From Acidipila sp. (GTDB lineage Bacteria; Acidobacteriota; Terriglobia; Acidiferrales; UBA7541): 64,000 bases of DNA. The DNA lies in contig JAAFGT010000001.1 of NCBI GenBank assembly GCA_010365215.1, positions 111,415 through 175,414 on the forward strand, written 5' to 3'. The notes beneath the pieces are model-generated. The model worked only from the letters and a program-made list of their open reading frames with translations, did not search any database and had not been told where the DNA came from. Positions 34,391 to 43,427 of this stretch are shown here, in pieces. Every line of letters begins with the position of its first letter. Position 1 is the first letter of the stretch. The position numbers were made by a program, and so were the translations under genes.

Positions 34391-36865
34391 ATGAAACACT
34401 GGCCATTTCGGAAGTTCACCGTTCCTGTCCTGGCGCTGGCAAGCGTGGCGTATCCGGTCGTGCACTTCGCTACGGTTCAGAACAAGGCTGCCGCATCCGC
34501 GGACAGCGCTCAAGTTTTGGCGGAGCGCGCGCACGCCGCTCTTTCCAAAACCAGCGGAGAGCTGACTCTTCCCGGGCTTCAAAAACCCGTCAGCGTTCTT
34601 CGTGATCCCTGGGGCGTGGCGCATATTTACGCGCAGAACCAGCACGATCTTTTCTTCGCGCAAGGATTCGTTGCCGCGCAAGACCGCCTCTTCCAGATGG
34701 AGTTGTGGAAGCGGGTCGGGCAGGGACGCCTGGCCGAAATTTTCGGTCCGGCCTACCTGGAACGCGATATCAACGCCCGGCGCCTGGCCTATCGCGGCTC
34801 AATGACCGATGAATATGCCAGCTACGCCTCCGACGCAAAGCAGATACTCGAAGCATTCACCCAGGGAATCAACGCGGAAATTTCTTTGCGCACCGCCCCC
34901 GGAGGGCCGGGCCTCCCGCTGGAATTTCAGTTAGCCGGCTTTGCTCCCGAGAAATGGAAACCCGAGGACTGTCTGAGCCGCATGGCCGGGTTCCCCATGA
35001 CGCGCAACGCCATCACTGAGCTGCTCCACGCAAAGCTGGTTACTCTGCTGGGTGTTAAAAAAGCTTCCGCGCTGCTCGATCTCGATCCTCCCATTCAACT
35101 CGATAACTTTCCGGGACTCGATCTCTCCGGTCTCTCTCCAGAGCTTTTGCGCAATTTACAGGGCAGCGACAGCTCGATGACTTTTCCCTCGGATCCGGCG
35201 GCTGCTTTTGTCACGCCGGATGAACCGGGCAGCAGCAAATGGGCCAGCAACAACTGGGTGGTTTCCGGCAAGCTCACCGAATCCAAACGCCCGCTGCTTA
35301 GCAACGATCCTCATCGCACCGTCGATAAAGCTCCATCGTTGCGTTACATCGTTCATTTGGTGGCTCCCGGCTGGAACGTAATCGGCGCCACCGAGCCGGG
35401 CACTCCGGGTGTGCAGGATGGCCACAATCAGCGCATCGGCTGGGGCTGGACGATTTTTGGCATGGATCAACAGGATCTTTATTTCGAAAAACTCGATGCC
35501 GCCGATCCGCTGCGTTACAAGACGGAAAAAGATTGGGAACGCATGACCGTGCAAAAGTCCACGTTCCACGTCAGAGGTAAACCGGACGTTACCGTGGACT
35601 TGAAATTTACTCGCCACGGTCCCGTGCTCTGGGAAGACGCCGCGACCCATCGCGCTCTCGCCTTGCGCTGGGTAGGAGCCGAGCCCGGCACGGCCGGCTA
35701 TATGGCCAGCCTTACCCTGGATCGCGCCGGTAACTGGCAGGAGTTCGAAGACGCCGTAAAGCGCTGGAAACTTCCCACGCATAACATTGTTTATGCCGAT
35801 ATCGATGGAAATATCGGCGAGCACTCCGTGGGCATGGAGCCGGTTCGCAAAAATTTTACCGGCACCATGCCGGTGCCCGGCGATGGCGGTTATGAATGGG
35901 CGGGCTGGGTGCCGGTGCCGGAATTGCCGCATCAGTTCAATCCCGAGCGCGGTTTTGTGGTCACCGCGAACCAGCGCATGACCGCGGAGAACTTCTCTTA
36001 CTCCGTGGGATTTGAATGGTCCGAGCCTTACCGTGCCAATCGGATCACCGAAGTATTGAGCCAGGCGGCCGCGAGCGGCCATAAGTTGACCAGGGAAGAC
36101 ATGGAACATTTGCAGGGTGACGTTACTTCGCTGCCTGCCCGCGAATTGCTGCGCCTGCTTTCTGCAATTACTCCCCAATCCAGCGATGCCCGTGTGCAAC
36201 TGCTGCTGCACTGGAACGGCGTGCTGGATCGCGAGTCGGCTGCTGCAGCGCTCTACGAATTGTGGCAGATGGAAATCGAGAGCCAGATGCTTCATCGCCT
36301 GGCGCCTGAGCCGGCCTGGGCGACGCTTCAGGGGCGCATCCCGCTGAACCTGATTGTTCATCACCTCCAAAATCCCGATAAGGAAACGTTCGGCGCAAAT
36401 CCTTCAGCCGCGCGGGATCAATTGCTGCAGGAAACCCTGAAGGCCGCCGCGGAGAAGCTGCAATCTTTGCAAGGATCTGATTCTTCCGCGTGGTCCTGGG
36501 GACGCCTGCACACGGTGACCTTTCATCACCCCTTGGAACTTATTCCCACCGCCAAATCACTTTTCGATATAGGACCGGTCCCGCGTCCCGGCGACGCTTA
36601 CACCGTGAACAACACAAGCTACGGGCGGGGGACATTTGATCAAGTCAGCGGCCCGAGCTACCGCGAGATTCTGGACGTGGGAAACTGGGATGAATCCGTG
36701 GCAGCGAACGTACCCGGGCAAAGCGGCCAGCCCGGAAGCAAGCATTACTCCGACCTTGTCCCCTACTGGGATCAAACGCGTTATTTTCCCATGCTGTACA
36801 CGCAGGCGGCGGTTGAGAAGCAATCCAAGGATCGTCTGGTGCTGGAACCTGGTCCGCAACCCTGA
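34391..36865 (+). CDS. Penicillin acylase family N-terminal nucleophile hydrolase
   Basis: An 824-residue precursor of the Ntn-hydrolase penicillin amidase family. The N-terminal hydrophobic segment is a signal or anchor. The alpha-chain region carries PVSVLRDPWGVAHIYAQNQHDLFFAQGF. Autocatalytic cleavage is expected before Ser286 in WASNNWVVSG, the nucleophile of the beta chain. Later family landmarks include IGWGWTIFGMDQQDLYFEK and FVVTANQRM. Such enzymes hydrolyse amide bonds, for example in beta-lactams or acyl-homoserine lactones. Substrate here is unknown. It follows the Oar-like receptor by 93 bp. Confidence 0.93.
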   Translation: MKHWPFRKFTVPVLALASVAYPVVHFATVQNKAAASADSAQVLAERAHAALSKTSGELTLPGLQKPVSVLRDPWGVAHIYAQNQHDLFFAQGFVAAQDRLFQMELWKRVGQGRLAEIFGPAYLERDINARRLAYRGSMTDEYASYASDAKQILEAFTQGINAEISLRTAPGGPGLPLEFQLAGFAPEKWKPEDCLSRMAGFPMTRNAITELLHAKLVTLLGVKKASALLDLDPPIQLDNFPGLDLSGLSPELLRNLQGSDSSMTFPSDPAAAFVTPDEPGSSKWASNNWVVSGKLTESKRPLLSNDPHRTVDKAPSLRYIVHLVAPGWNVIGATEPGTPGVQDGHNQRIGWGWTIFGMDQQDLYFEKLDAADPLRYKTEKDWERMTVQKSTFHVRGKPDVTVDLKFTRHGPVLWEDAATHRALALRWVGAEPGTAGYMASLTLDRAGNWQEFEDAVKRWKLPTHNIVYADIDGNIGEHSVGMEPVRKNFTGTMPVPGDGGYEWAGWVPVPELPHQFNPERGFVVTANQRMTAENFSYSVGFEWSEPYRANRITEVLSQAAASGHKLTREDMEHLQGDVTSLPARELLRLLSAITPQSSDARVQLLLHWNGVLDRESAAAALYELWQMEIESQMLHRLAPEPAWATLQGRIPLNLIVHHLQNPDKETFGANPSAARDQLLQETLKAAAEKLQSLQGSDSSAWSWGRLHTVTFHHPLELIPTAKSLFDIGPVPRPGDAYTVNNTSYGRGTFDQVSGPSYREILDVGNWDESVAANVPGQSGQPGSKHYSDLVPYWDQTRYFPMLYTQAAVEKQSKDRLVLEPGPQP

Positions 36866-36962
36866 TCCGCAGTCCGGCGAGATTTGTGAATGCGCAGTCG
36901 ATCCATAGCGAACTTTCCTGCCGGTTCCGGTATTATCGGCAGAATTTCTTCAGGAGGATTTG

Positions 36963-37961
36963 ATGAAACGAATTGCGATGGTGTTGTGGCTTTCCCTGAC
37001 CCTGCCGGCGTTGCTGCACGCGCAACAAAGCGCGGCTCCGGAGATTTCCTACGACTCGGCTCCTAATCTTCTGAAACTCCCCGCCGATCTGTATCTCGGC
37101 GAGGCTGCTGGTGTCGCGGTGAACTCGAAAGGGCATATTTTTGTCTTCACCAGAAGCGCGCAGACCCGGCTGTTTGAATTCGAGCCCGGTGGTAAATTTG
37201 TGCGCGAAATCGGTAAGGACCTCTACGGATTTTCTTTCGCCCACACCGTGCGCATCGACAAAGACGACAACATATGGTGCGTAGACGAAGGCGCCAACAT
37301 GGCCATCGAGTTCAACCCCGAAGGGCGGGTGATTACGCTTTACGGACGCAAACCCGAATCCGTCGAGGGCGCAGCACCGGTGGCACCCGGCACCACGCCG
37401 CCTCCTCCCAACCCGGCATTCGCTGCTTTTTCCAACCGGCTTTTCAATCGCCCCACGGATGTGGCTTGGGACGCGGCCGGAAACAGTTTTTTTGCGGACG
37501 GCTACGGAAATTCCCGCGTCGTTAAATACGATAAGGACGGGAACTGGGTGAAGGCCTGGGGCCAGCGCGGCACCGGCCCGGGCGAGTTCCATACCGTGCA
37601 TAGCATCGCCACCGACGCGAAAGGAAATGTCTACGTCGGCGACCGCGAAAACAACCGCATTCAGGTGTTCGACGGTGAGGGAACTTTTCTGAAAGAGTGG
37701 ACCAACATCGGCGCTCCCTGGGCGATCTGCATTACTCCCGGCCCCAATCAGGTGCTCTATACCTCCGACTCCAACAAGGGCCGCATCTATAAAGTCGACT
37801 TGAATGGAAATATTCTGGGCGCATTTGGAAAACCCGGCAAGCAGCTCGGACAATTCGGCTGGGTTCACGAAATTGCCTGCCCCTCTGAAAACACTCTGTT
37901 CGTCGCAGAATTATTGAACTGGCGAGTGCAGAAACTCTCGCTGCATTCCGCGTCAAAATAA
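36963..37961 (+). CDS. Exported NHL-repeat beta-propeller (peptidyl-amidating-lyase-like)
   Basis: A 332-residue protein with signal peptide (LWLSLTLPALLHAQ) and about six NHL blades, such as AAGVAVNSKGHIFVFTR, FAHTVRIDKDDNIWCVDEG, PTDVAWDAAGNSFFADGYGN and HSIATDAKGNVYVGDRENNRIQ. The arrangement resembles the lyase domain of peptidyl-alpha-hydroxyglycine amidating enzymes, but catalytic identity is not secure. AGGAGG five bases before the ATG at 36963 fixes the start. It sits about 100 bp before the molybdenum hydroxylase cluster on the same strand; whether it belongs to it is unclear. Confidence 0.87.
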   Translation: MKRIAMVLWLSLTLPALLHAQQSAAPEISYDSAPNLLKLPADLYLGEAAGVAVNSKGHIFVFTRSAQTRLFEFEPGGKFVREIGKDLYGFSFAHTVRIDKDDNIWCVDEGANMAIEFNPEGRVITLYGRKPESVEGAAPVAPGTTPPPPNPAFAAFSNRLFNRPTDVAWDAAGNSFFADGYGNSRVVKYDKDGNWVKAWGQRGTGPGEFHTVHSIATDAKGNVYVGDRENNRIQVFDGEGTFLKEWTNIGAPWAICITPGPNQVLYTSDSNKGRIYKVDLNGNILGAFGKPGKQLGQFGWVHEIACPSENTLFVAELLNWRVQKLSLHSASK

Positions 37962-38058
37962 ACTGCACGACGCTGCAGCTTAAGATCAAGATCGTCCGGC
38001 GCCGCTTGCACTTGACCGAGCGCCGGACACATACTTTTGAACGGCACAGGGGGCCCTC

Positions 38059-38529
38059 ATGACCAGCTTTTTCGTGAACGGAAAGGCAGTCCACGTCGAC
38101 GTTGATCCATCTACCCCTTTGCTGTGGGTTCTCCGCGATTCCCTGGAAATGACCGGCACAAAATTCGGATGCGGCATGGCGTTGTGCGGCGCCTGCACCG
38201 TGCACCTTGACGGTAAAGCGATTCGATCTTGTGTCGCGCCGGTCTCGCGCGCCGAAGGGAAGCACGTCACCACCATCGAAGGTCTCTCCGAAAATCTTAC
38301 CCACCCTTTGCAGAAAGCCTGGATCGAGATGGATGTGCCGCAATGCGGTTACTGCCAGTCTGGGCAGATCATGAGTGCTGCGGTTCTGCTGGCGGAAAAT
38401 TCCAAACCTACCGATCAAGATATTGATGACGCGATGGGTGGCAATATCTGCCGCTGCGGAACCTACCCTCGAATCCGCCGCGCCATCCATAGAGCCGCTG
38501 AGTTGGCGGGCCAGCGGAGTGCGAAATGA
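38059..38529 (+). CDS. iorA: [2Fe-2S] subunit of isoquinoline 1-oxidoreductase-type molybdoenzyme
   Basis: A 156-residue iron-sulfur subunit with both clusters: the plant-ferredoxin-type set Cys38, 43, 46, 58 ([17 protein letters not shown]) and the C-terminal set Cys96, 99, 131, 133 ([21 protein letters not shown]). It transfers electrons from the molybdenum site of the large subunit. The stop overlaps the next start (ATGA), and a diheme cytochrome gene follows, which is the usual organisation for IorAB-type, NAD-independent hydroxylases. The substrate need not be isoquinoline; related enzymes oxidise many aldehydes and N-heterocycles. Confidence 0.92.
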   Translation: MTSFFVNGKAVHVDVDPSTPLLWVLRDSLEMTGTKFGCGMALCGACTVHLDGKAIRSCVAPVSRAEGKHVTTIEGLSENLTHPLQKAWIEMDVPQCGYCQSGQIMSAAVLLAENSKPTDQDIDDAMGGNICRCGTYPRIRRAIHRAAELAGQRSAK

Positions 38530-40688
38530 GCGCGCCGGCGATCGTCGGGCGGCGTGAGTTCATTCGAGTTGGAGCCGCCGTCGGCGGCGGGCTTTTGGTG
38601 AGCCTGTATGCGCCTCTGCCCGGCGGCGCAAGCGAGGCTTGGGCAGCCGACGAAAAAAATTTCCCACTGAACGCCTTCGTACGAATTGGCACGGATGAAA
38701 CGGTCACGGTGATTGCCGCGCACTCGGAAATGGGCCAGGGCGTCTACACCTCGCTGCCCATGTTGCTGAACGAGGAGCTCGAGGCGGATTGGTCGCGCAT
38801 CCGTGTGGAATCCGCGCCGGTGGATAAAGTCTACAACCATCCTGTATTCGGAATGCAAATGACCGGTGGAAGCACTACCTCGCCCGCGGAGTGGGAGCGC
38901 TATCGCAAGATGGGCGCGATGGCGCGCACCATGCTGATGCAAGCAGCCGCGAAACAGTGGAATGTGGATGTGTCGAGCTGTCGTGCGGAGAAGGGAGTGG
39001 TGATTCACGCCGCGTCCGGGCGGCGCGCGACGTATGGCTCGCTGGCCAATGCAGCAGCGCAGTTGACGCCGCCTGCGGAGGTGTCGCTCAAGCCGGCCAA
39101 GTCGTTTACGCTGATCGGCAAGCCCACGCGGCGGCTCGATACGCCCTCAAAAACAAATGGCTCGGCGCAATTCGGGCTGGACGTCAGCGTGCCGGGAATG
39201 CTCACGGCGGTGGTCCTGCGGCCGCCGGTCTTCGGCGGCAAAGTAACCAAGCTCGACGCCACCGAAGCGCTCAAAGTGCCGGGTGTCAAAGCGGTCGAGC
39301 AGGTGCCATCCGGCATCGCGGTTATCGCGCAGGGGTTTTGGCCGGCAAAGCTGGGACGCGACAAACTCGTAGTGACTTGGGACCCTGGTCCAAACGCTGG
39401 GCTCTCGACGAACCAGATGCTCGCGGATTTTCGCGAGCTGGCGAAGACTCCCGGCAACATCGCCAAGAAAACCGGTGACCCTGCGGGAGCGCTGAAATCA
39501 GCGGCGAAAACAATCACCGCCGAGTACGACGTGCCCTATCTGGCGCACGCCATGATGGAGCCGCTCAACTGCGTCGTCGATTTGAGGGCCGACAGTTGTG
39601 AAATCTGGACGGGCACGCAGTTTCAAACCGTGGATCGTGCCAGCGCGGCAAAAGTCGCCGGCCTGCCCCCGGAAAAAGTGCAGATTCACACCACGTTGCT
39701 GGGTGGAGGTTTCGGCAGGCGCGCCAATCCTGCGTCGGACTTTGTCGTGGAAGCCGTCCAGGTAGCCAAAGTCGCCAAAGCTCCGGTAAAAGTGGTGTGG
39801 ACGCGCGAGGACGATCTTCGCGGCGGTTGGTACCGGCCCATGTGGCACGATCGTTTCGAAGCGGGACTCGACTCGAGCGGCAATCCGGTCGCCTGGACGC
39901 ATACCATTGTCGGCCAGTCCATCATGCAGGGCACTCTGTTCGAGGGCATGATGATCAAGGACGGCGTTGACGGTACCTCCGTGGAAGGCGCCGCTGACCT
40001 TATTTATGGCGTGCCCAATTTGCAAGTGGATCTGCACAGCCCGAAAATCGGCGTCCCTGTGCAATGGTGGCGGTCGGTGGGGCACTCGCACACGGGGTTT
40101 TCGGTGGAAGCATTTCTCGACGAAGTGGCTCACGCCGGAGGAAAAGATCCCTACGAGCTGAGGCGCGCGCTGCTGGCCAGTCAGCCGCGGATGTTAGCGG
40201 TACTCGATCTGGCTGCGCACAAGGCGAATTGGGGCGCGACGCTCGCCGCGGGAGTAGGCCGGGGAATCGCCGCGCATTTCTCTTTCGACAGTTATGTGGC
40301 GCAAGTCATCGAAGCATCGGTTGAAAAGGGTGGCGTGGCGCGTGTGCACCGCGTGGTCTGCGCTGTGGATTGTGGCCAGACCATAAATCCCGACACGGTG
40401 ATCGCGCAGATGGAGGGTGGAATTATTTTTGGGCTCACCGCCGCGCTGAAAAACGAAATTACTTTGAAGGACGGAAAAGTGGTGCAGAGCAATTTCCACG
40501 ATTACCAGATGCTGCGTATCTACGAGGCGCCGAAAATCGAAGTGTACATTGTGCCCAGCTCCGCAAATCCAACGGGCGTGGGAGAGCCCGGCGTTCCTCC
40601 GGTTGCGCCCGCACTGGTGAACGCGCTGTTCGCCGTGACCGGCAAGCGGATCCGGCGCCTGCCCATCCGCCCAAGCGATCTCGCGTAG
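38526..40688 (+). CDS. iorB: Molybdopterin-binding large subunit, xanthine dehydrogenase family (IorB-like)
   Basis: A 720-residue molybdenum hydroxylase large subunit. A twin-arginine signal is present (Arg9-Arg10 in [15 protein letters not shown]), so the folded enzyme is exported together with its small subunit. Cofactor-binding motifs include [20 protein letters not shown] and [10 protein letters not shown], and the catalytic Glu is in [14 protein letters not shown] near the C-terminus. Translationally coupled to the [2Fe-2S] subunit. Electrons probably leave through the cytochrome encoded 17 bp downstream. Substrate unknown; periplasmic oxidation of an aldehyde or N-heterocycle is the family expectation. 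Confidence 0.93.
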   Translation: MSAPAIVGRREFIRVGAAVGGGLLVSLYAPLPGGASEAWAADEKNFPLNAFVRIGTDETVTVIAAHSEMGQGVYTSLPMLLNEELEADWSRIRVESAPVDKVYNHPVFGMQMTGGSTTSPAEWERYRKMGAMARTMLMQAAAKQWNVDVSSCRAEKGVVIHAASGRRATYGSLANAAAQLTPPAEVSLKPAKSFTLIGKPTRRLDTPSKTNGSAQFGLDVSVPGMLTAVVLRPPVFGGKVTKLDATEALKVPGVKAVEQVPSGIAVIAQGFWPAKLGRDKLVVTWDPGPNAGLSTNQMLADFRELAKTPGNIAKKTGDPAGALKSAAKTITAEYDVPYLAHAMMEPLNCVVDLRADSCEIWTGTQFQTVDRASAAKVAGLPPEKVQIHTTLLGGGFGRRANPASDFVVEAVQVAKVAKAPVKVVWTREDDLRGGWYRPMWHDRFEAGLDSSGNPVAWTHTIVGQSIMQGTLFEGMMIKDGVDGTSVEGAADLIYGVPNLQVDLHSPKIGVPVQWWRSVGHSHTGFSVEAFLDEVAHAGGKDPYELRRALLASQPRMLAVLDLAAHKANWGATLAAGVGRGIAAHFSFDSYVAQVIEASVEKGGVARVHRVVCAVDCGQTINPDTVIAQMEGGIIFGLTAALKNEITLKDGKVVQSNFHDYQMLRIYEAPKIEVYIVPSSANPTGVGEPGVPPVAPALVNALFAVTGKRIRRLPIRPSDLA

Positions 40689-40705
40689 GCTCAAGGAGCG
40701 AAATT

Positions 40706-41347
40706 ATGATCAAGTTTCCTCCGCGCAAAAAATTCTCCAGATGGAAGACCAGGAAATTCGGGCTACGCATGCTCGTAAGCGGAACCGCTGTTTTCGCGCT
40801 GGGCGCGGCGGCCGCATTTTTGGTGACTTCCCTGCACGCCCGCGCTCGCGCGGAAAAGCCCGCCGCCGCCTCGCGCGCCGCTTTCCTGCAAGTCTATCGA
40901 GTGCTGACCTCTCCGCGCTGCCAGAACTGCCATCCCGCGGGCGATTCACCGCTACAGGGAGATGACAGCCACGTGCACCTCCAGAATGTGAAGCGTGGCG
41001 TCGACGGACACGGTAAGTACGGTATGCGCTGCGACACATGCCATCAAAAGGCGAATCTTCCTGGCGAGCACATGCCTCCCGGCAATCCTAAGTGGGGGCT
41101 GCCCGCGCCCGAACTCAAAATGGTTTTCGTGGGTCGCCGCGCCGGCGAGCTTTGCAGGCAAATCAAGGACCCCAAGCAGAATGGCAGGCGATCCTTGGAA
41201 GAACTTTTCCACCACGTTGCCGACGACGACCTGGTTGGCTGGGGCTGGAATCCGGGCGACGGCCGCGCATTGCCGCCGCTCTCCCGGCCGGATACGGTAG
41301 CCCAGATGAGAATTTGGATCGATGGCGGCGCAGCCTGCCCCGAGTAA
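40706..41347 (+). CDS. Diheme c-type cytochrome, electron acceptor of the molybdoenzyme
   Basis: A 213-residue protein with an N-terminal membrane or signal segment (LVSGTAVFALGAAAAFLV) and two heme-attachment motifs, C72-QNC-H76 and C109-DTC-H113. An AAGGAG Shine-Dalgarno precedes the ATG at 40706. Its position directly behind the IorA/IorB genes makes it the likely periplasmic electron acceptor for that enzyme, feeding the respiratory chain. Longer in-frame starts exist upstream inside the large-subunit gene but have no ribosome site. Confidence 0.9.
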   Translation: MIKFPPRKKFSRWKTRKFGLRMLVSGTAVFALGAAAAFLVTSLHARARAEKPAAASRAAFLQVYRVLTSPRCQNCHPAGDSPLQGDDSHVHLQNVKRGVDGHGKYGMRCDTCHQKANLPGEHMPPGNPKWGLPAPELKMVFVGRRAGELCRQIKDPKQNGRRSLEELFHHVADDDLVGWGWNPGDGRALPPLSRPDTVAQMRIWIDGGAACPE

Positions 41348-41452
41348 TTCCTCGGGCACTCTCTGATTAAACTGGCGCACCGCCGTACCGTGGTCCTCGC
41401 AACTTTCACAACACTTGCTGGTGCTCCACAAAATACCTTTAGCAGCGTCGCA

Positions 41453-42484
41453 TCACTGCGCCAGGGTGCTGCGGAAGAAATTCCAGATTGCTTCGCCGGC
41501 ATCCACATCCTGATTGCTCTCCCCGACGATCCGTTTGACCAACCATCTGGACTGGGCGTTGGGCCAGGTATGTCCGCCGCCTTCGAAGACGTAATAAATG
41601 GAAGCCGGTGCGCCTGCGCAGCTCGCCCGCGTGCGCTCTTCCGCCGAGGTCTTGTCGTCCTGCTTGAGGTGCGGAATCGTGGTGTGCTGTATCTCGGAAC
41701 TGCAATGGTCGCGATCGGCCCAGAAAGCGAACGTTGCGTCGGCGGATAGAAGAGCAGGTTGCTTCTGGCCATTCCGCACTGCGCCCACCGCTTCGCCGTT
41801 AAAGGCCACGATGGGGTCCGCCGTGCCATTCATGGATATCCAAGGAAGCGGTTTTTTCGCCGGGCAGGATTGTTGTTGCTCCACAGGAAGAACCGAGATT
41901 ACATTGCCCGCGGCGCGCAGCAATTCGCCGGCTGCGCACGCGAAGTGCATGGTCATGAAGCCGCCGTTCGATGCGCCGATCATAAAGACCGCCTTATCGT
42001 CTGCGTTGTGGTTCGCGATCAAATCGGAGATGACCTGCTGGAGGAAGCCGGCGTCGTCAGCGGTGGAAGGCCGATCGCCGCCAAGTGTAGCTCCGCGGCC
42101 GTCGTTCCAGTGTCCGTCAATCGCATTCGGCGCCGCCACGATGAACTTGTCGCGTTCGCCGAGCGTAGGCAGGCTGGTCTGCGTCCAGACCGACTCGGCG
42201 GATTGAGTGCCGCCATGCAGAAGTATGACCACAGGATGCAAACCGGATTCGCGGACTGGCTGAATCAAATAATAGCGATCGTGGCCGTCGAACTGAATAA
42301 TCTTTTTTTCAGCGGTGGTAAGGCGGCCCTTTGGTGGAAACTGGGAGTCAGACTGCCGCGCGACCTCGCGGGCCTTTTGCCGCTCTCGAATCCGGTCACG
42401 AACGGTTTGCGCACGTCCGGCGCAGGAAGAAATAAAAATTAAGCAAACGAGTGATGCCAGCCTCTTGCCAAAACCAGTTCCCAC
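41453..42484 (-). CDS. Secreted esterase of the PHB depolymerase / feruloyl esterase type
   Basis: An alpha/beta hydrolase related to LpqC-type polyhydroxybutyrate depolymerases. It has the oxyanion and strand region HPVVILLHGGTQSAESVW, the nucleophile elbow GASNGG (Ser172 from this start), MNGTADPIV (Asp) and GGGHTWPN (His). A signal or lipoprotein-like segment (LASLVCLIFISSCAG) lies near the N-terminus. I prefer the GTG at 42484, preceded by GGAGG at short spacing, because it places the signal at the front; an ATG at 42607 is also possible. It is convergent with the cytochrome gene. Substrate (polyester, feruloylated sugar or short ester) unknown. Confidence 0.85.
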   Translation of the reverse strand: MGTGFGKRLASLVCLIFISSCAGRAQTVRDRIRERQKAREVARQSDSQFPPKGRLTTAEKKIIQFDGHDRYYLIQPVRESGLHPVVILLHGGTQSAESVWTQTSLPTLGERDKFIVAAPNAIDGHWNDGRGATLGGDRPSTADDAGFLQQVISDLIANHNADDKAVFMIGASNGGFMTMHFACAAGELLRAAGNVISVLPVEQQQSCPAKKPLPWISMNGTADPIVAFNGEAVGAVRNGQKQPALLSADATFAFWADRDHCSSEIQHTTIPHLKQDDKTSAEERTRASCAGAPASIYYVFEGGGHTWPNAQSRWLVKRIVGESNQDVDAGEAIWNFFRSTLAQ

Positions 42485-42777
42485 ATTCCTCCGATCCGCA
42501 CCCTCTGGTCCACTGTGGCAAATTGTAGCAGCTTTAACACCCGCGGCGCTCGCGAGCCTGACGTACCCAGGATCGACGATCGTGTAAAGTTTGCGAGCTA
42601 GTGTCATTATTGCCTTGCCAGGAAGCTGAAACGAGCGCTGCCGCCACCGTAAGCCCTTAGTTGTCAGATGCTTAGCTTTGGCATGCTTGGCTGGTGTATT
42701 GCTCTTGGATAAGGGTCAGCTTAGGCCGGACTGCTGCTCCCACAAAGTTTTTATGTACGCCGGCTGAAGGGGTACAC

Positions 42778-43236
42778 ATGGCCAGCATATCGCGCACGGC
42801 AATTGGAGCTTCCCACGCGGCGCCCAAGAGTAAATACGTAGAACGGCGCTCCAGGCGCCATCAGTTGTCCCTGCCTCTGGCTATTCTCCCGGACTCTGAC
42901 AAAGTGATGCTGCACCAGCAGGCTGGCCTTCCACGAGGCAGAACGCGCGATATCTCCACCTCCGGTGTCTACTTCACGACTTACGCACCACTCATCCTGG
43001 GGAGCGCGGTTGCTTTCACCGTGGTGCTGCCGCCCGACGTCACCGGCGGCGCAGAGGTCTTGATTTGCGCCCAAGGTAAAGTGGTGCGTACCGAGCCCAG
43101 GTGGGAAAAGGGCTTGGGGCGCATCGGTGTGGCGGCAACCATTGAGAAATACGAGATCATTAAAGAAGATCCGCTATTTCTGGAATTGCACGGTGTCGTG
43201 AAGCCGCCATCGCGGCCCATTCCTGCTGCCTCCTAA
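42778..43236 (+). CDS. PilZ-domain protein (probable c-di-GMP receptor)
   Basis: A 152-residue protein with one PilZ domain: the arginine motif RRSRR (23-27) and DISTSG (58-63), which together bind c-di-GMP, followed by a six-strand barrel pattern (GSAVAFTVVLPPDVTGG ... GKVVRTEP ... GRIGVAATIEKYE). The start at 42778 has GAAGGGG upstream. It is a stand-alone adaptor without output domain. It could read the c-di-GMP made or destroyed by the REC-PAS-GGDEF-EAL protein at 28.5 kb, though nothing links the two genes directly. Confidence 0.88.
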   Translation: MASISRTAIGASHAAPKSKYVERRSRRHQLSLPLAILPDSDKVMLHQQAGLPRGRTRDISTSGVYFTTYAPLILGSAVAFTVVLPPDVTGGAEVLICAQGKVVRTEPRWEKGLGRIGVAATIEKYEIIKEDPLFLELHGVVKPPSRPIPAAS

Positions 43237-43427
43237 ACTTTCTCCTCTAAGGGTAAAACAGGCGCTGCGTCGTCACGCCAATACCTATCTGTTTTTTTGT
43301 TTTGCCTCCCCAGTTTTTCCAATTGCCGCTGTCCGGACCAACGCGATACTCTAGGCATCGATGAGGTGCCGTCGTTCACCTTCAGGGTCGCCCCTGAGTT
43401 GTGTCATATCCTGTCTCGAGGAGATAC

